From NCBI RefSeq assembly GCF_001182895.1, contig NZ_LFQR01000042.1, positions 1-64,000 of the forward strand: a stretch of DNA of 64,000 nt. The letters run 5' to 3'. The notes beneath the pieces are model-generated. The model was not told the origin of the DNA, searched no databases, and saw only the letters and a list, made by a program, of their open reading frames with translations. This document shows, piece after piece, positions 16,305 through 26,516 of the stretch; the stretch's first letter is position 1, and the number at the start of each line of letters is the position of its first letter. The position numbers and the translations under genes are program-made. Source of the stretch: Frateuria defendens. Its GTDB lineage: Bacteria; Pseudomonadota; Gammaproteobacteria; Xanthomonadales; Rhodanobacteraceae.

Positions 16305-18581
16305 ATGGCGGTGAACGAAGCCAGAGAACCATCCAAGGTCGTCAGCCTCAGCCAGCGGCTGGATCCCGCCAGCCCGCGGGTCGGCGAGCTGCTGAACACC
16401 GTGCGCACCGTGGCCGCGCAACGCCTGCAGCAGTCGCTCGGCAACCTGTTCGAGCACGTCGACGACGCCCTCTTCGACCTCGCCGAGAAGGCCGAGAACA
16501 ACGCCGCGCAGATGCACTACTTCGACGGCATGCGCGAAGTGCGCAAGCGCCGCCCGGCGGTCGAGCGCAGCTACCTGGCCCAGGTTTCCCGCGAGCTGTC
16601 CCACCTGGCCGGCCCGCAGCGGCCCAATCCGGCCCAGGCCGCACCGGCCGGCGGCATCGAGCTGTCGCTGGTGGCCGACAACGAACTGGAAGAGTCGCTG
16701 GCGATCACCAGCATGGTAAGCAAGAACGAGAGCCGGCTGGCGCGCGAGCTGTTCGCGGTGAACCAGCGGCTGTCGGTGATCTGCGGCGGCATCAAGATCG
16801 ACGAGACCGGCAACCCGCTCGGCCCCGCCGCGCTGGCGCAGGCCTTCCGCCAGGCGCTGCGCGAGTTGAGCGCCGACATGCGCGTGAAGCTCATCATCTA
16901 CAAGCTGTTCGACCGCTACGTGCTGGCCACGCTCGACGAGCTGTATCAGGCCGTCAACGCCGAGCTGATCCGGGCCGGCGTGCTGCCGCAGCTGCGCCAC
17001 GAGGTCGCGCGCGGCCCCGGGCAGGCGGCGCGCGCCGTCGCCGACGTGGCCGCCGCGCTCGACGCCGGCCAGGCCAGCGGCGACGAGGTCGCCTTCTCCG
17101 ACGACCTGCTGCAGACGCTGCGCCAGCTGTTCCATGCCCGCCGCGGCCAGCCCATCGACGGCGGCGCCGCCATGCCGATGGGCACCTCGCCGGTTGCCGC
17201 GCCCACCGCCCACGAGCTGCTTGGCGCCCTCAGCGTGCTGCAGAGCCAGCTTGTCGGCAGCGGCCCGCTGCCGGTGCAGAACCAGCCGGTCGACGTCGCC
17301 GGGCTCGGCGAGCAGGTGGCGCAACTCAAGAACCAGCTGATGCGCCAGCTCGGTGCCCTGCGCGGCGAGCGCCCCGGCCAGGTCGCCAGCGTCGACGAGG
17401 ACACCATCGACCTGGTCGGCATGCTGTTCGAGTTCATCCTGACCGACCGCAACCTGCCCGCCGAGATGCAGGCCATGCTGGCGCGGCTGCAGATTCCCTA
17501 CCTCAAGGCGGCGATCCTCGACCGGCGCCTGTTCGCCCACCGCCAGCACCCGGCGCGCCGCCTGCTGGACGGCCTCGCCGACATGGCCAAGAGCTGGTCG
17601 GCGGAGGCCGACCGCGACCACCGCGTGCACGACAAGGTGAAGTCCATCGTCGACCAGCTGCTGCACGACTTCGACGACGATCTCGGCATCTTCGAGCGGC
17701 TCAACAATGACCTGCAGGCCTTCCAGGAGCAGAGCCACAAGCGCGCCGAGCTGGCCGAGCAGCGCGTGGCCGAATCCACCCGCGGCCGCGAGCGCCTGGA
17801 GCAGGCGCGCCGCCGCGCCGCGCGCGAGATCGTCGACCGCATCGGCGAGCAGACGCTGCCGCCGCTGATCCACGGCGTGCTGGCCCGCGCCTGGGCCAAC
17901 TACATGGTGCTGACGATCCTGCGCCAGGGCGAGGACTCGGCCGAGTACGCCGGCGCGCTGCGCTTCGTCAACGAGTTCATCGCCAGCGCCCAGCCGGCGC
18001 GCGACGCGGAAAGCCGCCGCACGCTGCGCCAGATGCTGCCCGGCATCGAGCGCGCGCTGCGCCGCGGCCTGACCCAGGTGGCCTTCCAGGACCACGACAT
18101 CGACCGCCTGCTCGGCCAGCTCTACGTCTACTACCGCCAGCAGCTCGGCGATCCGGTGGAGGCGACGCCCTCCGTCGAAGACGCCGCGCCGCTGATTCCC
18201 GAAAGCATCCAGCCGATCGTCGAGCGGGACGCCCCGGTGCGCGAATCCGACCAGCAGGAAACGCTGGCGGTGCCGCCGCCGGACATCCCCGAACTCGAGG
18301 TGGTGCTGGCGCTCAAGCCCGGCACCTGGCTGGAATTCACCCCCACCGGCGGCCACAGCGAGCGCGCCAAGCTGTCGTGGATCAGTCCGATGAGCGGGCG
18401 CTACCTGTTCGTCAACCGGCGCGGCCTCAAGGTCGCCGACTACGCGCCGCAGGAGCTGGCCGCCTCGCTCGCGGCCGGCAGCGCGTGCGTGCTCGCCTCC
18501 GAGCCGCTGTTCGATCGCGCCATGCACGCCATCGTGGGCCGCCTGAGCCAGGCCGCGCCGTCCCCTCCGGACAACGCATGA
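16305..18581 (+). CDS. DUF1631 family protein
   Basis: A 758-residue mostly helical, charged cytosolic protein of the DUF1631 family, whose function is unknown. No membrane segment or signal peptide is seen. The last 90 residues form a separate beta-rich unit ([32 protein letters not shown]) whose spacing recalls a PilZ-like barrel, though the RxxxR and DxSxxG residues of a classical c-di-GMP-binding PilZ are not obvious. The annotated ATG is directly against GGGGG; a GTG at 16311 is better spaced and may be the true start. The stop overlaps nadC (ATGA), so the two are coupled. Confidence 0.85.
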   Translation: MAVNEAREPSKVVSLSQRLDPASPRVGELLNTVRTVAAQRLQQSLGNLFEHVDDALFDLAEKAENNAAQMHYFDGMREVRKRRPAVERSYLAQVSRELSHLAGPQRPNPAQAAPAGGIELSLVADNELEESLAITSMVSKNESRLARELFAVNQRLSVICGGIKIDETGNPLGPAALAQAFRQALRELSADMRVKLIIYKLFDRYVLATLDELYQAVNAELIRAGVLPQLRHEVARGPGQAARAVADVAAALDAGQASGDEVAFSDDLLQTLRQLFHARRGQPIDGGAAMPMGTSPVAAPTAHELLGALSVLQSQLVGSGPLPVQNQPVDVAGLGEQVAQLKNQLMRQLGALRGERPGQVASVDEDTIDLVGMLFEFILTDRNLPAEMQAMLARLQIPYLKAAILDRRLFAHRQHPARRLLDGLADMAKSWSAEADRDHRVHDKVKSIVDQLLHDFDDDLGIFERLNNDLQAFQEQSHKRAELAEQRVAESTRGRERLEQARRRAAREIVDRIGEQTLPPLIHGVLARAWANYMVLTILRQGEDSAEYAGALRFVNEFIASAQPARDAESRRTLRQMLPGIERALRRGLTQVAFQDHDIDRLLGQLYVYYRQQLGDPVEATPSVEDAAPLIPESIQPIVERDAPVRESDQQETLAVPPPDIPELEVVLALKPGTWLEFTPTGGHSERAKLSWISPMSGRYLFVNRRGLKVADYAPQELAASLAAGSACVLASEPLFDRAMHAIVGRLSQAAPSPPDNA

Positions 18582-19438
18582 CCGCTGGTGCTGGACTGAA
18601 TCCGCCCGATCCCGCCCTGATCGACGCCGACGTCGAGCGCGCCTTCGCCGAGGACCTCGGCAGCGGCGACGTCACCGCCGACCTGCTCCCCGCGGACGCC
18701 ACCGCCGAGGCTACCCTCACCTGCCGCGAGCCGGCGGTGATCGCCGGCATCCCGTGGTTCGAGGCCTGCTTCCGCAAGCTCGACCCCGCCGTGGCGATCC
18801 ACTGGCAGCAGGTGCACGACGGCAGCCGCGTGGCCGCCGGCGCCGTGATCTGCCGGCTGCGCGGGCGTGCCCGAGCCCTGGTCAGCGCGGAACGCAGCGC
18901 GCTCAACTTCCTGCAGCTGCTCTCCGCCACCGCCACCGCGGCCGCCGCCTACGCCGACGCGATGGCCGGCACCGGCGTGCACGTGCTCGACACCCGCAAG
19001 ACCCTGCCCGGCCTGCGCCTGGCGCAGAAGTACGCGGTGCGCTGCGGCGGCGGGTACAACCACCGCATCGGCCTGTACGACGCGATCCTGGTCAAGGAAA
19101 ACCACATCGCCGCCGCCGGCGGCATCGCCGCCGCGGTGGCGGCCGCGCGGCAGCGCCATCCGCAGCTGCTGCTCGAAGTGGAGGTGGAGAACCTCGACGA
19201 ACTGCGGCAGGCGCTGGATGCCGGCGTCGACCGCATCATGCTGGACAACTTCACCCTGCCGCTGATGCGCGAGGCGGTCGCGATCACCGCCGGCCGCGTG
19301 CCACTGGAGGTTTCCGGCAACGTCGACCTGGCCGGCATCGGCGAGCTGGCGCGCACCGGCGTGGACTTCATCTCGGTCGGTGCGCTGACCAAGCACGTGC
19401 GCGCGATCGACCTGTCGTTGCGGCTGCAGCTCGACTGA
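18578..19438 (+). CDS. nadC: Nicotinate-nucleotide pyrophosphorylase NadC
   Basis: A protein of 286 residues, typical of quinolinate phosphoribosyltransferase. Visible hallmarks are [12 protein letters not shown], the phosphate/quinolinate-binding [47 protein letters not shown] and DRIMLDNF, with VSGN and [10 protein letters not shown] near the end. It makes nicotinate mononucleotide from quinolinate and PRPP in de novo NAD synthesis. Its ATG overlaps the DUF1631 stop. Confidence 0.97.
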   Translation: MTAGAGLNPPDPALIDADVERAFAEDLGSGDVTADLLPADATAEATLTCREPAVIAGIPWFEACFRKLDPAVAIHWQQVHDGSRVAAGAVICRLRGRARALVSAERSALNFLQLLSATATAAAAYADAMAGTGVHVLDTRKTLPGLRLAQKYAVRCGGGYNHRIGLYDAILVKENHIAAAGGIAAAVAAARQRHPQLLLEVEVENLDELRQALDAGVDRIMLDNFTLPLMREAVAITAGRVPLEVSGNVDLAGIGELARTGVDFISVGALTKHVRAIDLSLRLQLD

Positions 19439-19617
19439 GCACCCGTTGGCGCCACCTTGCCATCCGCAGGCGAGGCGCACGACAACGAAGCGCGCGGCAA
19501 CGAAGAACGGGGGCTCGCCTCTCCACCGCGGCGGGCCCTGCCCACGCTCGCGGCTCCCCATTCCCGCCCTGCCGCCTCGCGCTTGCGGCCCGTCGCAGCC
19601 GCCTACACACTGCGGAC

Positions 19618-20037
19618 ATGAACCGACCGATCGACCTGTTCCTGTTGCTGGCGCTGGCCGTCATCGGCGCGCTGTGGCTGAGCCTCAGCCGCGCCCGCGA
19701 GCGCGCGCTGGCCGAAGCGCGCCGGCAATGCCGCCGGCACGGCCTGCAATTGCTGGACGAGACCATCGGCCTGCGCGGCCTGCGCCTGCGCCGCCTCGAC
19801 GGCCGCCTGACGCTGGAACGCTGCTACGGCTTCGAGGTCAGCCTCAACGGCGACGATCGCCAGGCCGGGCGCCTGTGGATGGTCGGCGAGCGGACCAGCG
19901 GACTGAGCCTGCCCACGCTCGACGACAAGGTCCTGCCGGCACCGTCGGAAGAACAACGGCCGGCCGCCGCCGCACCCGCGCCACTGCCGAGCAACGTGAT
20001 TCCGCTGCGCCGGCCGCCGCGCGACCGGCTGCACTAG
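19618..20037 (+). CDS. DUF3301 domain protein, single-pass membrane protein
   Basis: A protein of 139 residues. An N-terminal hydrophobic helix (about 5-23) is followed by a basic Arg-rich stretch and the DUF3301 block (CRRHGLQLLDETIGLRGLRLRR, ERCYGFEVSLNGDDRQAG). The tail is Ala/Pro-rich and ends with a VIPLRRP segment. It is probably anchored in the inner membrane with the domain in the cytosol. The function is unknown. It lies alone, 179 bp after nadC and convergent with sspB. Confidence 0.8.
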   Translation: MNRPIDLFLLLALAVIGALWLSLSRARERALAEARRQCRRHGLQLLDETIGLRGLRLRRLDGRLTLERCYGFEVSLNGDDRQAGRLWMVGERTSGLSLPTLDDKVLPAPSEEQRPAAAAPAPLPSNVIPLRRPPRDRLH

Positions 20038-20205
20038 GAGCCGGCCCGGACGCTCCGGATCGCCCTCCTGCCACATGCAGGCGAAGGAACCCAGGCAGAA
20101 GGACGGCTACTGGTATTCGGCCCGGCCCGGGCCGTTCACCGGCCCAGTCCGCGCCAAAGCCGCCGAGGCCACGCAGCAAGGCGCAGCAGGCCCGCGACAG
20201 CAACG

Positions 20206-20655
20206 CTACTTCACCACCCGCAGGTGCGGCGCGCCACGCTGCGGCCGCGGGCCGTCCTCGTCCTTGCCCTCGGGCGGCGACGGCGGCGGCGTATCGTCCG
20301 ACGGCGGCGGCGCGTCGCCCTCCTCGGCGGGGAACATCATGCCCTGGCCGTTCTCCTGCGCGTACAGCGCGAGCACGGCGCGGATGGGAATGTGGATGGC
20401 ATGGCTGACGCCCGAGAAGCGCGCCTGGAAACCGATCCGCTCGTTGCCGAGGTCGAGGTTGGCCACCGCCCGCATGGCGATGTTGAGCACCACCTGGCCG
20501 TTCTTGATCACGTGCGGCGGCACCCGCACGCCCTCGGCGGTGGCGTCCACCAGCAGGTAGGGCGTGAGTCCGTTGTCGCTGATCCAATCGTAGATCGCCC
20601 GCAGCAGGTACGGACGGTTGGAGGTCATCGGAATCGGGTTGTCACTACTCATCAT
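20206..20655 (-). CDS. sspB: ClpXP adaptor SspB
   Basis: A protein of 149 residues. The N-terminal half is the SspB substrate-binding fold (RPYLLRAIYDWISDNGLTPYLLVDA, NIAMRAVANL, FSARFSG-like FQARFSGV). An acidic and Pro-rich linker (about 105-138) leads to RGAPHLRVVK at the C-terminus, the ClpX-binding tail of this family. It delivers ssrA-tagged proteins to ClpXP. It is coupled to sspA by a TAATG overlap. Its neighbours are the normal sspAB-petABC set. Confidence 0.93.
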   Translation of the reverse strand: MMSSDNPIPMTSNRPYLLRAIYDWISDNGLTPYLLVDATAEGVRVPPHVIKNGQVVLNIAMRAVANLDLGNERIGFQARFSGVSHAIHIPIRAVLALYAQENGQGMMFPAEEGDAPPPSDDTPPPSPPEGKDEDGPRPQRGAPHLRVVK

Positions 20656-21278
20656 TACGACCGCATAGCCTTCTCTTCGGCAGTCAAGCTGCGCACATAG
20701 CCCTGACTATGGAACAGCCGCTCGCCATAGTCGAGAATGGGCTTGCCCTCGCGCCCCAGCTCGATGCCCAGCCACGGCAGCCGCCACACCACCGGCGCCA
20801 CCAGGCAATCGGCCAGGCTCATCTCGGGGTTGAGGAAGAATTTCGACGCCTTGAACAGCGGCAGCGAGGCCAGCAGCTGCTCGCGCAGCCGCCGGCGCGC
20901 CGCCTCCGCCGGGCGGCCGCCGGCGCGGATCGTCTCCACCTCGGGCAGCCAGTCGTACTCGATGCGCACCGCGGCCAGCCGCAGGCGGGCGCGCGAGATC
21001 GGGTCGATCGGCATCAGCGGCGGATGCGGGTAGCGCTCGTCGAGGTACTCGCACACCACCGCGGTGTCGTACAGCGTAAGGTCGCGGTCGACCAGGGTCG
21101 GCACGGTGCCGTAGGGGTTGAGGTCGATGAGGTCCTCGGGCGGATCGCCCGGCTCGACCGTCACCCGGTCGTAGGCAACGCCCTTGGCGGCCAGCACCAG
21201 CCGCACCCGGTGGCTCTGGATGTCGTCGGCCCCGGTGTACAGGGTCAGTACGGTACGCGAACGCGCGCTTTGGACCAT
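20655..21278 (-). CDS. sspA: Stringent starvation protein A (glutathione-S-transferase fold)
   Basis: A protein of 207 residues with an N-terminal thioredoxin-like GST domain (LTLYTGADDIQSHRVRLVLAAKGV, NPYGTVPTLVDRDLTLYDT, ICEYLDERYPHPPL-like) and a C-terminal helical domain. SspA binds RNA polymerase and alters promoter choice in stationary phase in E. coli; it lacks GST activity. It is first in sspAB. The upstream gap to petC is 73 bp, so read-through from petABC is possible. Confidence 0.92.
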   Translation of the reverse strand: MVQSARSRTVLTLYTGADDIQSHRVRLVLAAKGVAYDRVTVEPGDPPEDLIDLNPYGTVPTLVDRDLTLYDTAVVCEYLDERYPHPPLMPIDPISRARLRLAAVRIEYDWLPEVETIRAGGRPAEAARRRLREQLLASLPLFKASKFFLNPEMSLADCLVAPVVWRLPWLGIELGREGKPILDYGERLFHSQGYVRSLTAEEKAMRS

Positions 21279-21351
21279 GCACGACTCCCCATCGGCTTGC
21301 TAGGACAAGGCCGCGGTGGATCCGCCGCGCGGCACGGCCGGAAGCCACGCC

Positions 21352-22083
21352 CTAGTGGACGTCCTTCCAGTATTCCCGCTTGAGCGCGTAGGCCAGCAAG
21401 GTGAACCCGACCAGGAACAGCAGCACCCAGATGCCGTAGCGGTGACGTTGCAGCGCGGCCGGCTCCGAGACGTATTCCAGGAAGGCGGTGAGGTCGCGCG
21501 CGGCGCGCTGGTATTCGGCCAGCGAAAGCTTGCCCGGCTGCGCCATCGACAGCCGGTCGATCTCCTCGCTGCCCGGCTGGCGCACCGCCACCTGCACGCC
21601 CTGCAGCTCCCACAGCGGGAACGGCATGGAGGCGTTCGGGAAGATGCGGTTGTTCCAGCCCACGGGGCGGGTCGGGTCGAGGTAGAAGCCGTTGAGGTAG
21701 GCATAGACCCAGTCGGCGGTCTTGGCCCGCACCTCCAGCGAGAGATCGGGCGGCGCCTTGCCGAACCACTGCTGGGCGAGGTCCGCCGGCATGTGCGACA
21801 CCACCGGGTCCTGGAACTTGGCGCCGGTGAAGTTGAGGTTGTCCATCACCTCCTGCTCGCCGAGGCCGAGATCCTCCGCGATGCGCGAGTAGCGCGCGTA
21901 CTTGATGGAGTGGCAACCCACGCAGTAGTTGAAGAACAGCCGCGCGCCCCGCTGCAGCGAGGCGCGGTCGCCGACGTTGGTGCCCGCCGGCGGCAGCGCG
22001 CCTTCCTCGGCGGCCCGCAGCGTTCGGCTGCCGGCCAGCAGGCCGAACGCCAGCACGATCGAGAGAAGGGCTCGCTTAGTCAT
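21352..22083 (-). CDS. petC: Cytochrome c1 of the bc1 complex
   Basis: A protein of 243 residues. It has a signal peptide, the haem c motif CVGCH (C54-H58), the c1 region MPFPLW with a candidate axial Met, and one C-terminal membrane helix (about 217-236) followed by KREYWKDVH. It carries electrons from the Rieske centre to cytochrome c in the periplasm. Its start overlaps the end of petB by 8 bases. Confidence 0.96.
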   Translation of the reverse strand: MTKRALLSIVLAFGLLAGSRTLRAAEEGALPPAGTNVGDRASLQRGARLFFNYCVGCHSIKYARYSRIAEDLGLGEQEVMDNLNFTGAKFQDPVVSHMPADLAQQWFGKAPPDLSLEVRAKTADWVYAYLNGFYLDPTRPVGWNNRIFPNASMPFPLWELQGVQVAVRQPGSEEIDRLSMAQPGKLSLAEYQRAARDLTAFLEYVSEPAALQRHRYGIWVLLFLVGFTLLAYALKREYWKDVH

Positions 22084-23377
22084 GCGTCGTCACCCGTTCC
22101 GGTACCGGCTTGGTGGTCTCCCAGCCCAGGCGGGTGTACAGGCCCAGGAACAGGAAGTAGCCGAAGTAGAGCAACGCCATCAGGCGGCCGAAGAGGTTCT
22201 CCCACACCGTCACGTCGGCATGCGGGAACCAGGCCGGGATCGCCTCCGCGGTCACGCCCATGCCGACCAGGGCCAGGCCGAAGAAGGACAGCACGAACAG
22301 GCCGAGCGCCACCTTGAAGCCGGTGCCGCGATAGCGGATCGAGCGCACCTTGCCGGCGTCGATCCACGGCATCAGGAACAAGAGCGCGATGGCCCCGAAC
22401 ATGCCGATCACGCCCCAGATCGCCGTGCCGAAGAAGGACGGGACCATGCGCAAAATCGCGTAGAACGGGGTGAAGTACCACACCGGCTTGATGTGCAGGG
22501 GCGTGGCCAGGTTGTTGGCCGGGACGAAGTTGTCGTGCTCCAGGAACCAACCGCCGAAGGTCGGCTCGAAGAACACGATGAAGGCCGCCACGATCAGGAA
22601 GAAGCCGACGCCCGAGAGGTCCTTCACCGTGTAGTACGGGTGGAACGGGATGCCGTCCGCCGGCTTGTCCGCGCCCCAGCGGCTACCCTTGGGGCCGTGC
22701 TTGACGTCGACGCCGTCCGGGTTGTTCGAGCCCACCTCGTGCAGCGCGGCCAGGTGCAGCACGACCAGCAGCAGCAGCACCAGCGGCAGCGCGATCACGT
22801 GCAGGGCGAAGAAGCGGTTGAGGGTGGCGTCGGCCGGCAGGTAGTCGCCCATGATCCACTCGACCAGGCTGCCGCCGATGACGGGGATGGTGCCGAACAG
22901 CGAGATGATCACCTTGGCGCCCCAGAACGACATGTTGCCCCACGGCAGCACGTAGCCCATGAAGGCCTCGGCCATCAGCACCAGGAAGATCAGCATGCCG
23001 AGGATCCACACCAGCTCGCGCGGCTTCTGGTACGAGCCGTACATCAGGCCGCGGAACATGTGCAGGAACACCACCACGAAGAACAGCGAGGCGCCGGTGG
23101 AGTGCATGTAGCGGATCAGCCAGCCCCACTCCACGTCGCGCATGATGTACTCGACCGAGTCGAAGGCTTCCGCCGCGCTCGTCTTGTAGTTCATGGTGAG
23201 GAAGATGCCGGTGAGTATCTGGTTGACCAGCACCAGCAGGGCGAGCGAGCCGAAGTAGTACCAGAGGTTGAAGTTCTTCGGCGCGTAGTACTCGGTGACG
23301 TGCTTGCGGTAGACCGGCGCCAGGCCCGGCGCCCGCTCGGTGAACCATGCGCCGAGGCGCGAGAACACGGTAGCCAT
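22076..23377 (-). CDS. petB: Cytochrome b of the bc1 complex
   Basis: A protein of 433 residues. It is a polytopic quinol oxidase core with GWLIRYMHSTGASLFFVVVFLHMFRG (first haem-ligand helix), GYVLPWGNMSFWGAKV, the second His pair near FALHVIALPLVLLLLVVLH, and the Qo-site PEW-like region around KPVWYFTPFYAILR. The start at 23377 is chosen because it opens the known N-terminus and overlaps the petA stop by one base (TGATG). It works in the inner membrane. Confidence 0.96.
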   Translation of the reverse strand: MATVFSRLGAWFTERAPGLAPVYRKHVTEYYAPKNFNLWYYFGSLALLVLVNQILTGIFLTMNYKTSAAEAFDSVEYIMRDVEWGWLIRYMHSTGASLFFVVVFLHMFRGLMYGSYQKPRELVWILGMLIFLVLMAEAFMGYVLPWGNMSFWGAKVIISLFGTIPVIGGSLVEWIMGDYLPADATLNRFFALHVIALPLVLLLLVVLHLAALHEVGSNNPDGVDVKHGPKGSRWGADKPADGIPFHPYYTVKDLSGVGFFLIVAAFIVFFEPTFGGWFLEHDNFVPANNLATPLHIKPVWYFTPFYAILRMVPSFFGTAIWGVIGMFGAIALLFLMPWIDAGKVRSIRYRGTGFKVALGLFVLSFFGLALVGMGVTAEAIPAWFPHADVTVWENLFGRLMALLYFGYFLFLGLYTRLGWETTKPVPERVTTHD

Positions 23378-24009
23378 CAGCCGGCCTCCTTCGGATCCAC
23401 GCCGATCTGGATGGTGTGGTCGTCCACGAAGTGGTACTTGGGAACCTCCAGGTTCTTCGGCGCCGGCACGCCGGCGAACACGCGCCCGGCCATGTCGTAG
23501 CGGGACTTGTGGCAGGGGCAGTAGAAGCCGCCCCTCCAGTCCGGGTCGAAGGGCTCGGCGCCGACCTTGGGCACGAAGTCCGGCACGCAACCCAGGTGCG
23601 TGCAGATGCCGATCACCACCAGCCACTCGGGCTTGATCGAGCGGGTCTCGTTCTGCGCGTACGCCGGCTGCTGGCCGGCGGACACGCGGTCGGACTTGGG
23701 GTCGGCCAGCCGGCCGTCCACGCCCGGCAGGGCGTCGAGCTGGGCCTTGCTGCGATTGACGATGAACACCGGCAGGCTGCGCCACGCCACGGTGAGCTTC
23801 TGCCCCGGCTCGATCTTGCTGATGTCCACGGTGACCGGGGCACCGGCGGCCCTGGCTCGCGCGCTGGGCTCCCACGACTTGATGAAAGGCACAGCTGCCG
23901 CGACGACTCCCACTCCGCCGACCACGCTGGTGGTCACTGTAAGGAAGCGGCGTCGGCCGTGATCGACGACTTCATTCACCATCAGGCTCTCCGGTACTTG
24001 CAACGCCAT
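23377..24009 (-). CDS. petA: Rieske iron-sulphur protein of the bc1 complex
   Basis: A protein of 210 residues. A twin-arginine start (HGRRRFLTVTT) and a membrane helix (about 25-42) anchor it. Cluster ligands are in C136-T-H138-L-G-C141 and C164-P-C166-H167-K-S; the two extra cysteines form the usual disulphide. First gene of petABC. A candidate promoter lies at 24073-24101. Confidence 0.96.
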   Translation of the reverse strand: MALQVPESLMVNEVVDHGRRRFLTVTTSVVGGVGVVAAAVPFIKSWEPSARARAAGAPVTVDISKIEPGQKLTVAWRSLPVFIVNRSKAQLDALPGVDGRLADPKSDRVSAGQQPAYAQNETRSIKPEWLVVIGICTHLGCVPDFVPKVGAEPFDPDWRGGFYCPCHKSRYDMAGRVFAGVPAPKNLEVPKYHFVDDHTIQIGVDPKEAG

Positions 24010-24072
24010 TGAGACGGGAATAATTCGAATCGGTGGGAGAAATCGCTTTTCCGGCCCTGCAAAAATTGCGTT

Positions 24073-24101
24073 AGTGTAGCCTCAGGACCAGGCCCGTACA
24101 A
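24073..24101 (-). promoter_or_regulatory. Candidate sigma-70 promoter of petABC
   Basis: Read on the minus strand, TTGTAC, 17 bp, TACACT. The spacing is ideal and the matches are 3/6 and 4/6. It lies about 64 bp upstream of the petA start. It is a by-eye call. Confidence 0.4.
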
Positions 24102-24196
24102 TCGAGTACGCAAGGGCTGAGCCTTCGCATCCACCCACCCTGCGGGCTTGCTTCCGGACGCATCGCCCGCGCCTGGCCACGAAGATTTCCGTATCT

Positions 24197-25378
24197 ATGA
24201 AAGACGCCGCCGGCATGCTCGCCTTCGTCGCCCGCTTCGTGGTCGTCGGCCTGGCGGTGGCCTTCGTGATAGGGCTCATCTGGCCCGCCAGCGGCGACCG
24301 CCTGCGCGAACGCTTCGGCCTCAAGCCGACCGTGCAACAGGTCGCCGCGCCGGCGCCCGCGCCCGCGCCGCACGCCACCACCTCCTATGCCGATGCGGTG
24401 GCGAAGGCCGCCCCCTCGGTGGTGAACATCTACGCCAACCGCATGGTGACCGAGCAGGCGGTGCGCATGTACTCCGACCCGCTGATGCAGCGCCTGTTCG
24501 GCGGCGTACCCACCGGCCCGGCCTACAAGCGCCCGCAGCAGGTGCTCGGCTCCGGCGTGATCGTGAGTGCGGAGGGCTACGTGCTCACCAACAACCACGT
24601 GATCGCCAACGCCGACGACATCCAGGTGCTGCTCTACGACGGCCGCGTCGCCAAGGCCACCCTGGTCGGCGCCGACGAGGAGACCGACCTCGCCGTGCTC
24701 AAGATCGAGGGCGGCAGCCTGCCGGTGATCCACATCGCCGCGCTGCCGCCGCGCGCCGGCGACGTGGTGCTGGCGATCGGCAACCCGCTCGGCCTCAACC
24801 AGACCGTGACTATGGGCATCGTCAGCGCCATCGGCCGCCAGCTCGACAGCAGCAGCCCGGAGGACTTCATCCAGACCGACGCGGCGATCAACCTGGGCAA
24901 CTCCGGCGGCGCGCTGGTCAACCCGGCCGGCGAGTTGGTGGGCATCAACACCCTGCTGATCGGCAAGGCCGCCAACGCCGAGGGCATCGGCTTCGCCATC
25001 CCCGTGGCCAGTGCCAAGAAGGTGCTGGACCAGCTGATCGCCACCGGCCACGTGGTGCGCGGCTGGCTGGGCGCGGACTACGCCTTCGTGCCGATCGCCG
25101 CCGACAGCGGCCTGCCCGCCGCCGCGCGCGGGGCCCAGGTCACCGACGTCTACCCCGGCGGCCCGGCCGCGCAGGCGGGTTTGCAGGCACACGACATCCT
25201 GCTGCGCATCGGCGACCACGACATCCGCGATCCCGCCGACCTGCGCCGCTACGAGGCGGACCTCAAGCCGGGCAGCACGGTGCAGGTGTCGGGGCTGCGC
25301 AACGGCAGCCCGTTCCGGCTGGAGTCGAAGGTGACGCAGCGGCCACTGCTGTCGCCCGCCTCCGCGGCGGCCGGCTGA
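24197..25378 (+). CDS. Periplasmic serine endoprotease, DegS-like
   Basis: A protein of 393 residues. One N-terminal membrane helix (about 9-27) anchors it, then an Ala/Pro linker, a trypsin-like domain with the full triad H134 (NNHV), D164 (TDLAV) and S236 (GNSGGAL), and a single PDZ domain (about 290-375). The anchor and single PDZ match DegS/AlgW, the proteases that start RseA cleavage and release sigma-E, rather than the two-PDZ DegP/MucD. The role in the envelope stress response is inferred. It is divergent from petA. Confidence 0.88.
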   Translation: MKDAAGMLAFVARFVVVGLAVAFVIGLIWPASGDRLRERFGLKPTVQQVAAPAPAPAPHATTSYADAVAKAAPSVVNIYANRMVTEQAVRMYSDPLMQRLFGGVPTGPAYKRPQQVLGSGVIVSAEGYVLTNNHVIANADDIQVLLYDGRVAKATLVGADEETDLAVLKIEGGSLPVIHIAALPPRAGDVVLAIGNPLGLNQTVTMGIVSAIGRQLDSSSPEDFIQTDAAINLGNSGGALVNPAGELVGINTLLIGKAANAEGIGFAIPVASAKKVLDQLIATGHVVRGWLGADYAFVPIAADSGLPAAARGAQVTDVYPGGPAAQAGLQAHDILLRIGDHDIRDPADLRRYEADLKPGSTVQVSGLRNGSPFRLESKVTQRPLLSPASAAAG

Positions 25379-25394
25379 CCCGGCGGACAAGCCG

Positions 25395-26516
25395 CTACGG
25401 CGCCCCGACCGCACCATGCACCGCGGCGGCAGCGACGGCGGCGCGCACCGCCTCGCGGTAGCGCCGGTGCAGCACGCCCACGCGCTCCACGTACACCTGC
25501 GTCTCGGCATAGGGCGGCACGCCACGGTAGCGCTGCACCGCCGCCGGCCCCGCGTTGTAGGCCGCCGTGGCCAGCCGCTCGTCGCCGTTGAAGTTCTTGA
25601 GCAGCAGGGCGAGGTAGCGCGCGCCGCCACGGATGTTCTGGTCAGGGTCGAAGGCATCGGGCACGCCCATGTCGCTGGCGGTGGCCGGCATCAGCTGCAT
25701 CAGGCCCTGGGCGCCCTTGAGCGACAGCGCGCGCGGGTTGAAGGCGCTTTCGGCGTGGATCACCGCGCGCAGGAAGGATTCGTCCACGCCGAACTCCGTG
25801 CTCGCCGCGTGAATCGCCTCGGCGAAGGAAGCGAAGTCCAGCCGCGTGCGGTTCCAGTCGATCGGCGAATGCAGGTTGCAGGCCATGCAGGTGGCGATGT
25901 AGCTGAAGAGCATGGTCACCGTCCTGCCGCGCTGCCCGGCCGGCTGCACGTTGGTGTATTCCACGCTGCCGTCGGCGTGCACCACGCGGTAGACCGCGCC
26001 GCGCAGCACGCGGTCGGCGCCGCCCGGCGCCGCGGGCGCCGCCGGCTCGATGGCGGCGGTCGATTCGTGGTAGCTCCATTGCCCCGGCGGCGCGGCGGGC
26101 AGCGGCGGCGCCAGCGCGTCGAGGCGGCGGGCGGTGGTTTCCACCGAAGCCTGCACGTCGGCGAACAGGCGCTGGCCTGATGCCGGCGGCAAGGGGCGCG
26201 CCGTCGTCTCCACCGAGCCTACCACCCGATCCAGCGACGCTGCCGCGGGGCGCGGCAGGAACGTGGCGCGATGGATCGGCGCACCATCGGGCACGCTCAG
26301 TCGCCGGCAATCGCTGTAGCCGGCCTTGCTGCTGCTGAACACGACCTCCCCGCCCGCGCCGGTGCAGCGGTACAGCGACGCGGCGTGGCCGGCGCGCGCC
26401 CACAGCACGGCGCCGAGCGCCACGCAACCGAACGCGATCCAGCGGAGGATCGGGCGGCGCGGGAAGGCCCCAGGCGGCGGGCCGACGCTTTCCCCTTGGC
26501 GTGCGGCGGCGGACAT
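25395..26516 (-). CDS. Lytic transglycosylase with DUF4124-like modules
   Basis: A protein of 373 residues. After a membrane or signal helix (about 25-45) come two short DUF4124-like units (YRCTGAGGEVVFSSSKAGYSDC and YRVVHADGSVEYTNVQP), then a C-terminal SLT domain with catalytic E256 (HAESAFNP), GAQGLMQLMPATA, and YNAGPAAVQRY. It should cut the glycan strands of peptidoglycan in the periplasm, leaving anhydromuramyl ends. It is convergent with the DegS-like gene, 16 bp apart. Confidence 0.9.
   Translation of the reverse strand: MSAAARQGESVGPPPGAFPRRPILRWIAFGCVALGAVLWARAGHAASLYRCTGAGGEVVFSSSKAGYSDCRRLSVPDGAPIHRATFLPRPAAASLDRVVGSVETTARPLPPASGQRLFADVQASVETTARRLDALAPPLPAAPPGQWSYHESTAAIEPAAPAAPGGADRVLRGAVYRVVHADGSVEYTNVQPAGQRGRTVTMLFSYIATCMACNLHSPIDWNRTRLDFASFAEAIHAASTEFGVDESFLRAVIHAESAFNPRALSLKGAQGLMQLMPATASDMGVPDAFDPDQNIRGGARYLALLLKNFNGDERLATAAYNAGPAAVQRYRGVPPYAETQVYVERVGVLHRRYREAVRAAVAAAAVHGAVGAP

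Noticed and set aside
16245-18527. A 760-codon minus-strand frame opposite DUF1631
   Set aside because: Low-complexity complement of a GC-rich helical gene; the plus frame is coupled to nadC and matches a known family.
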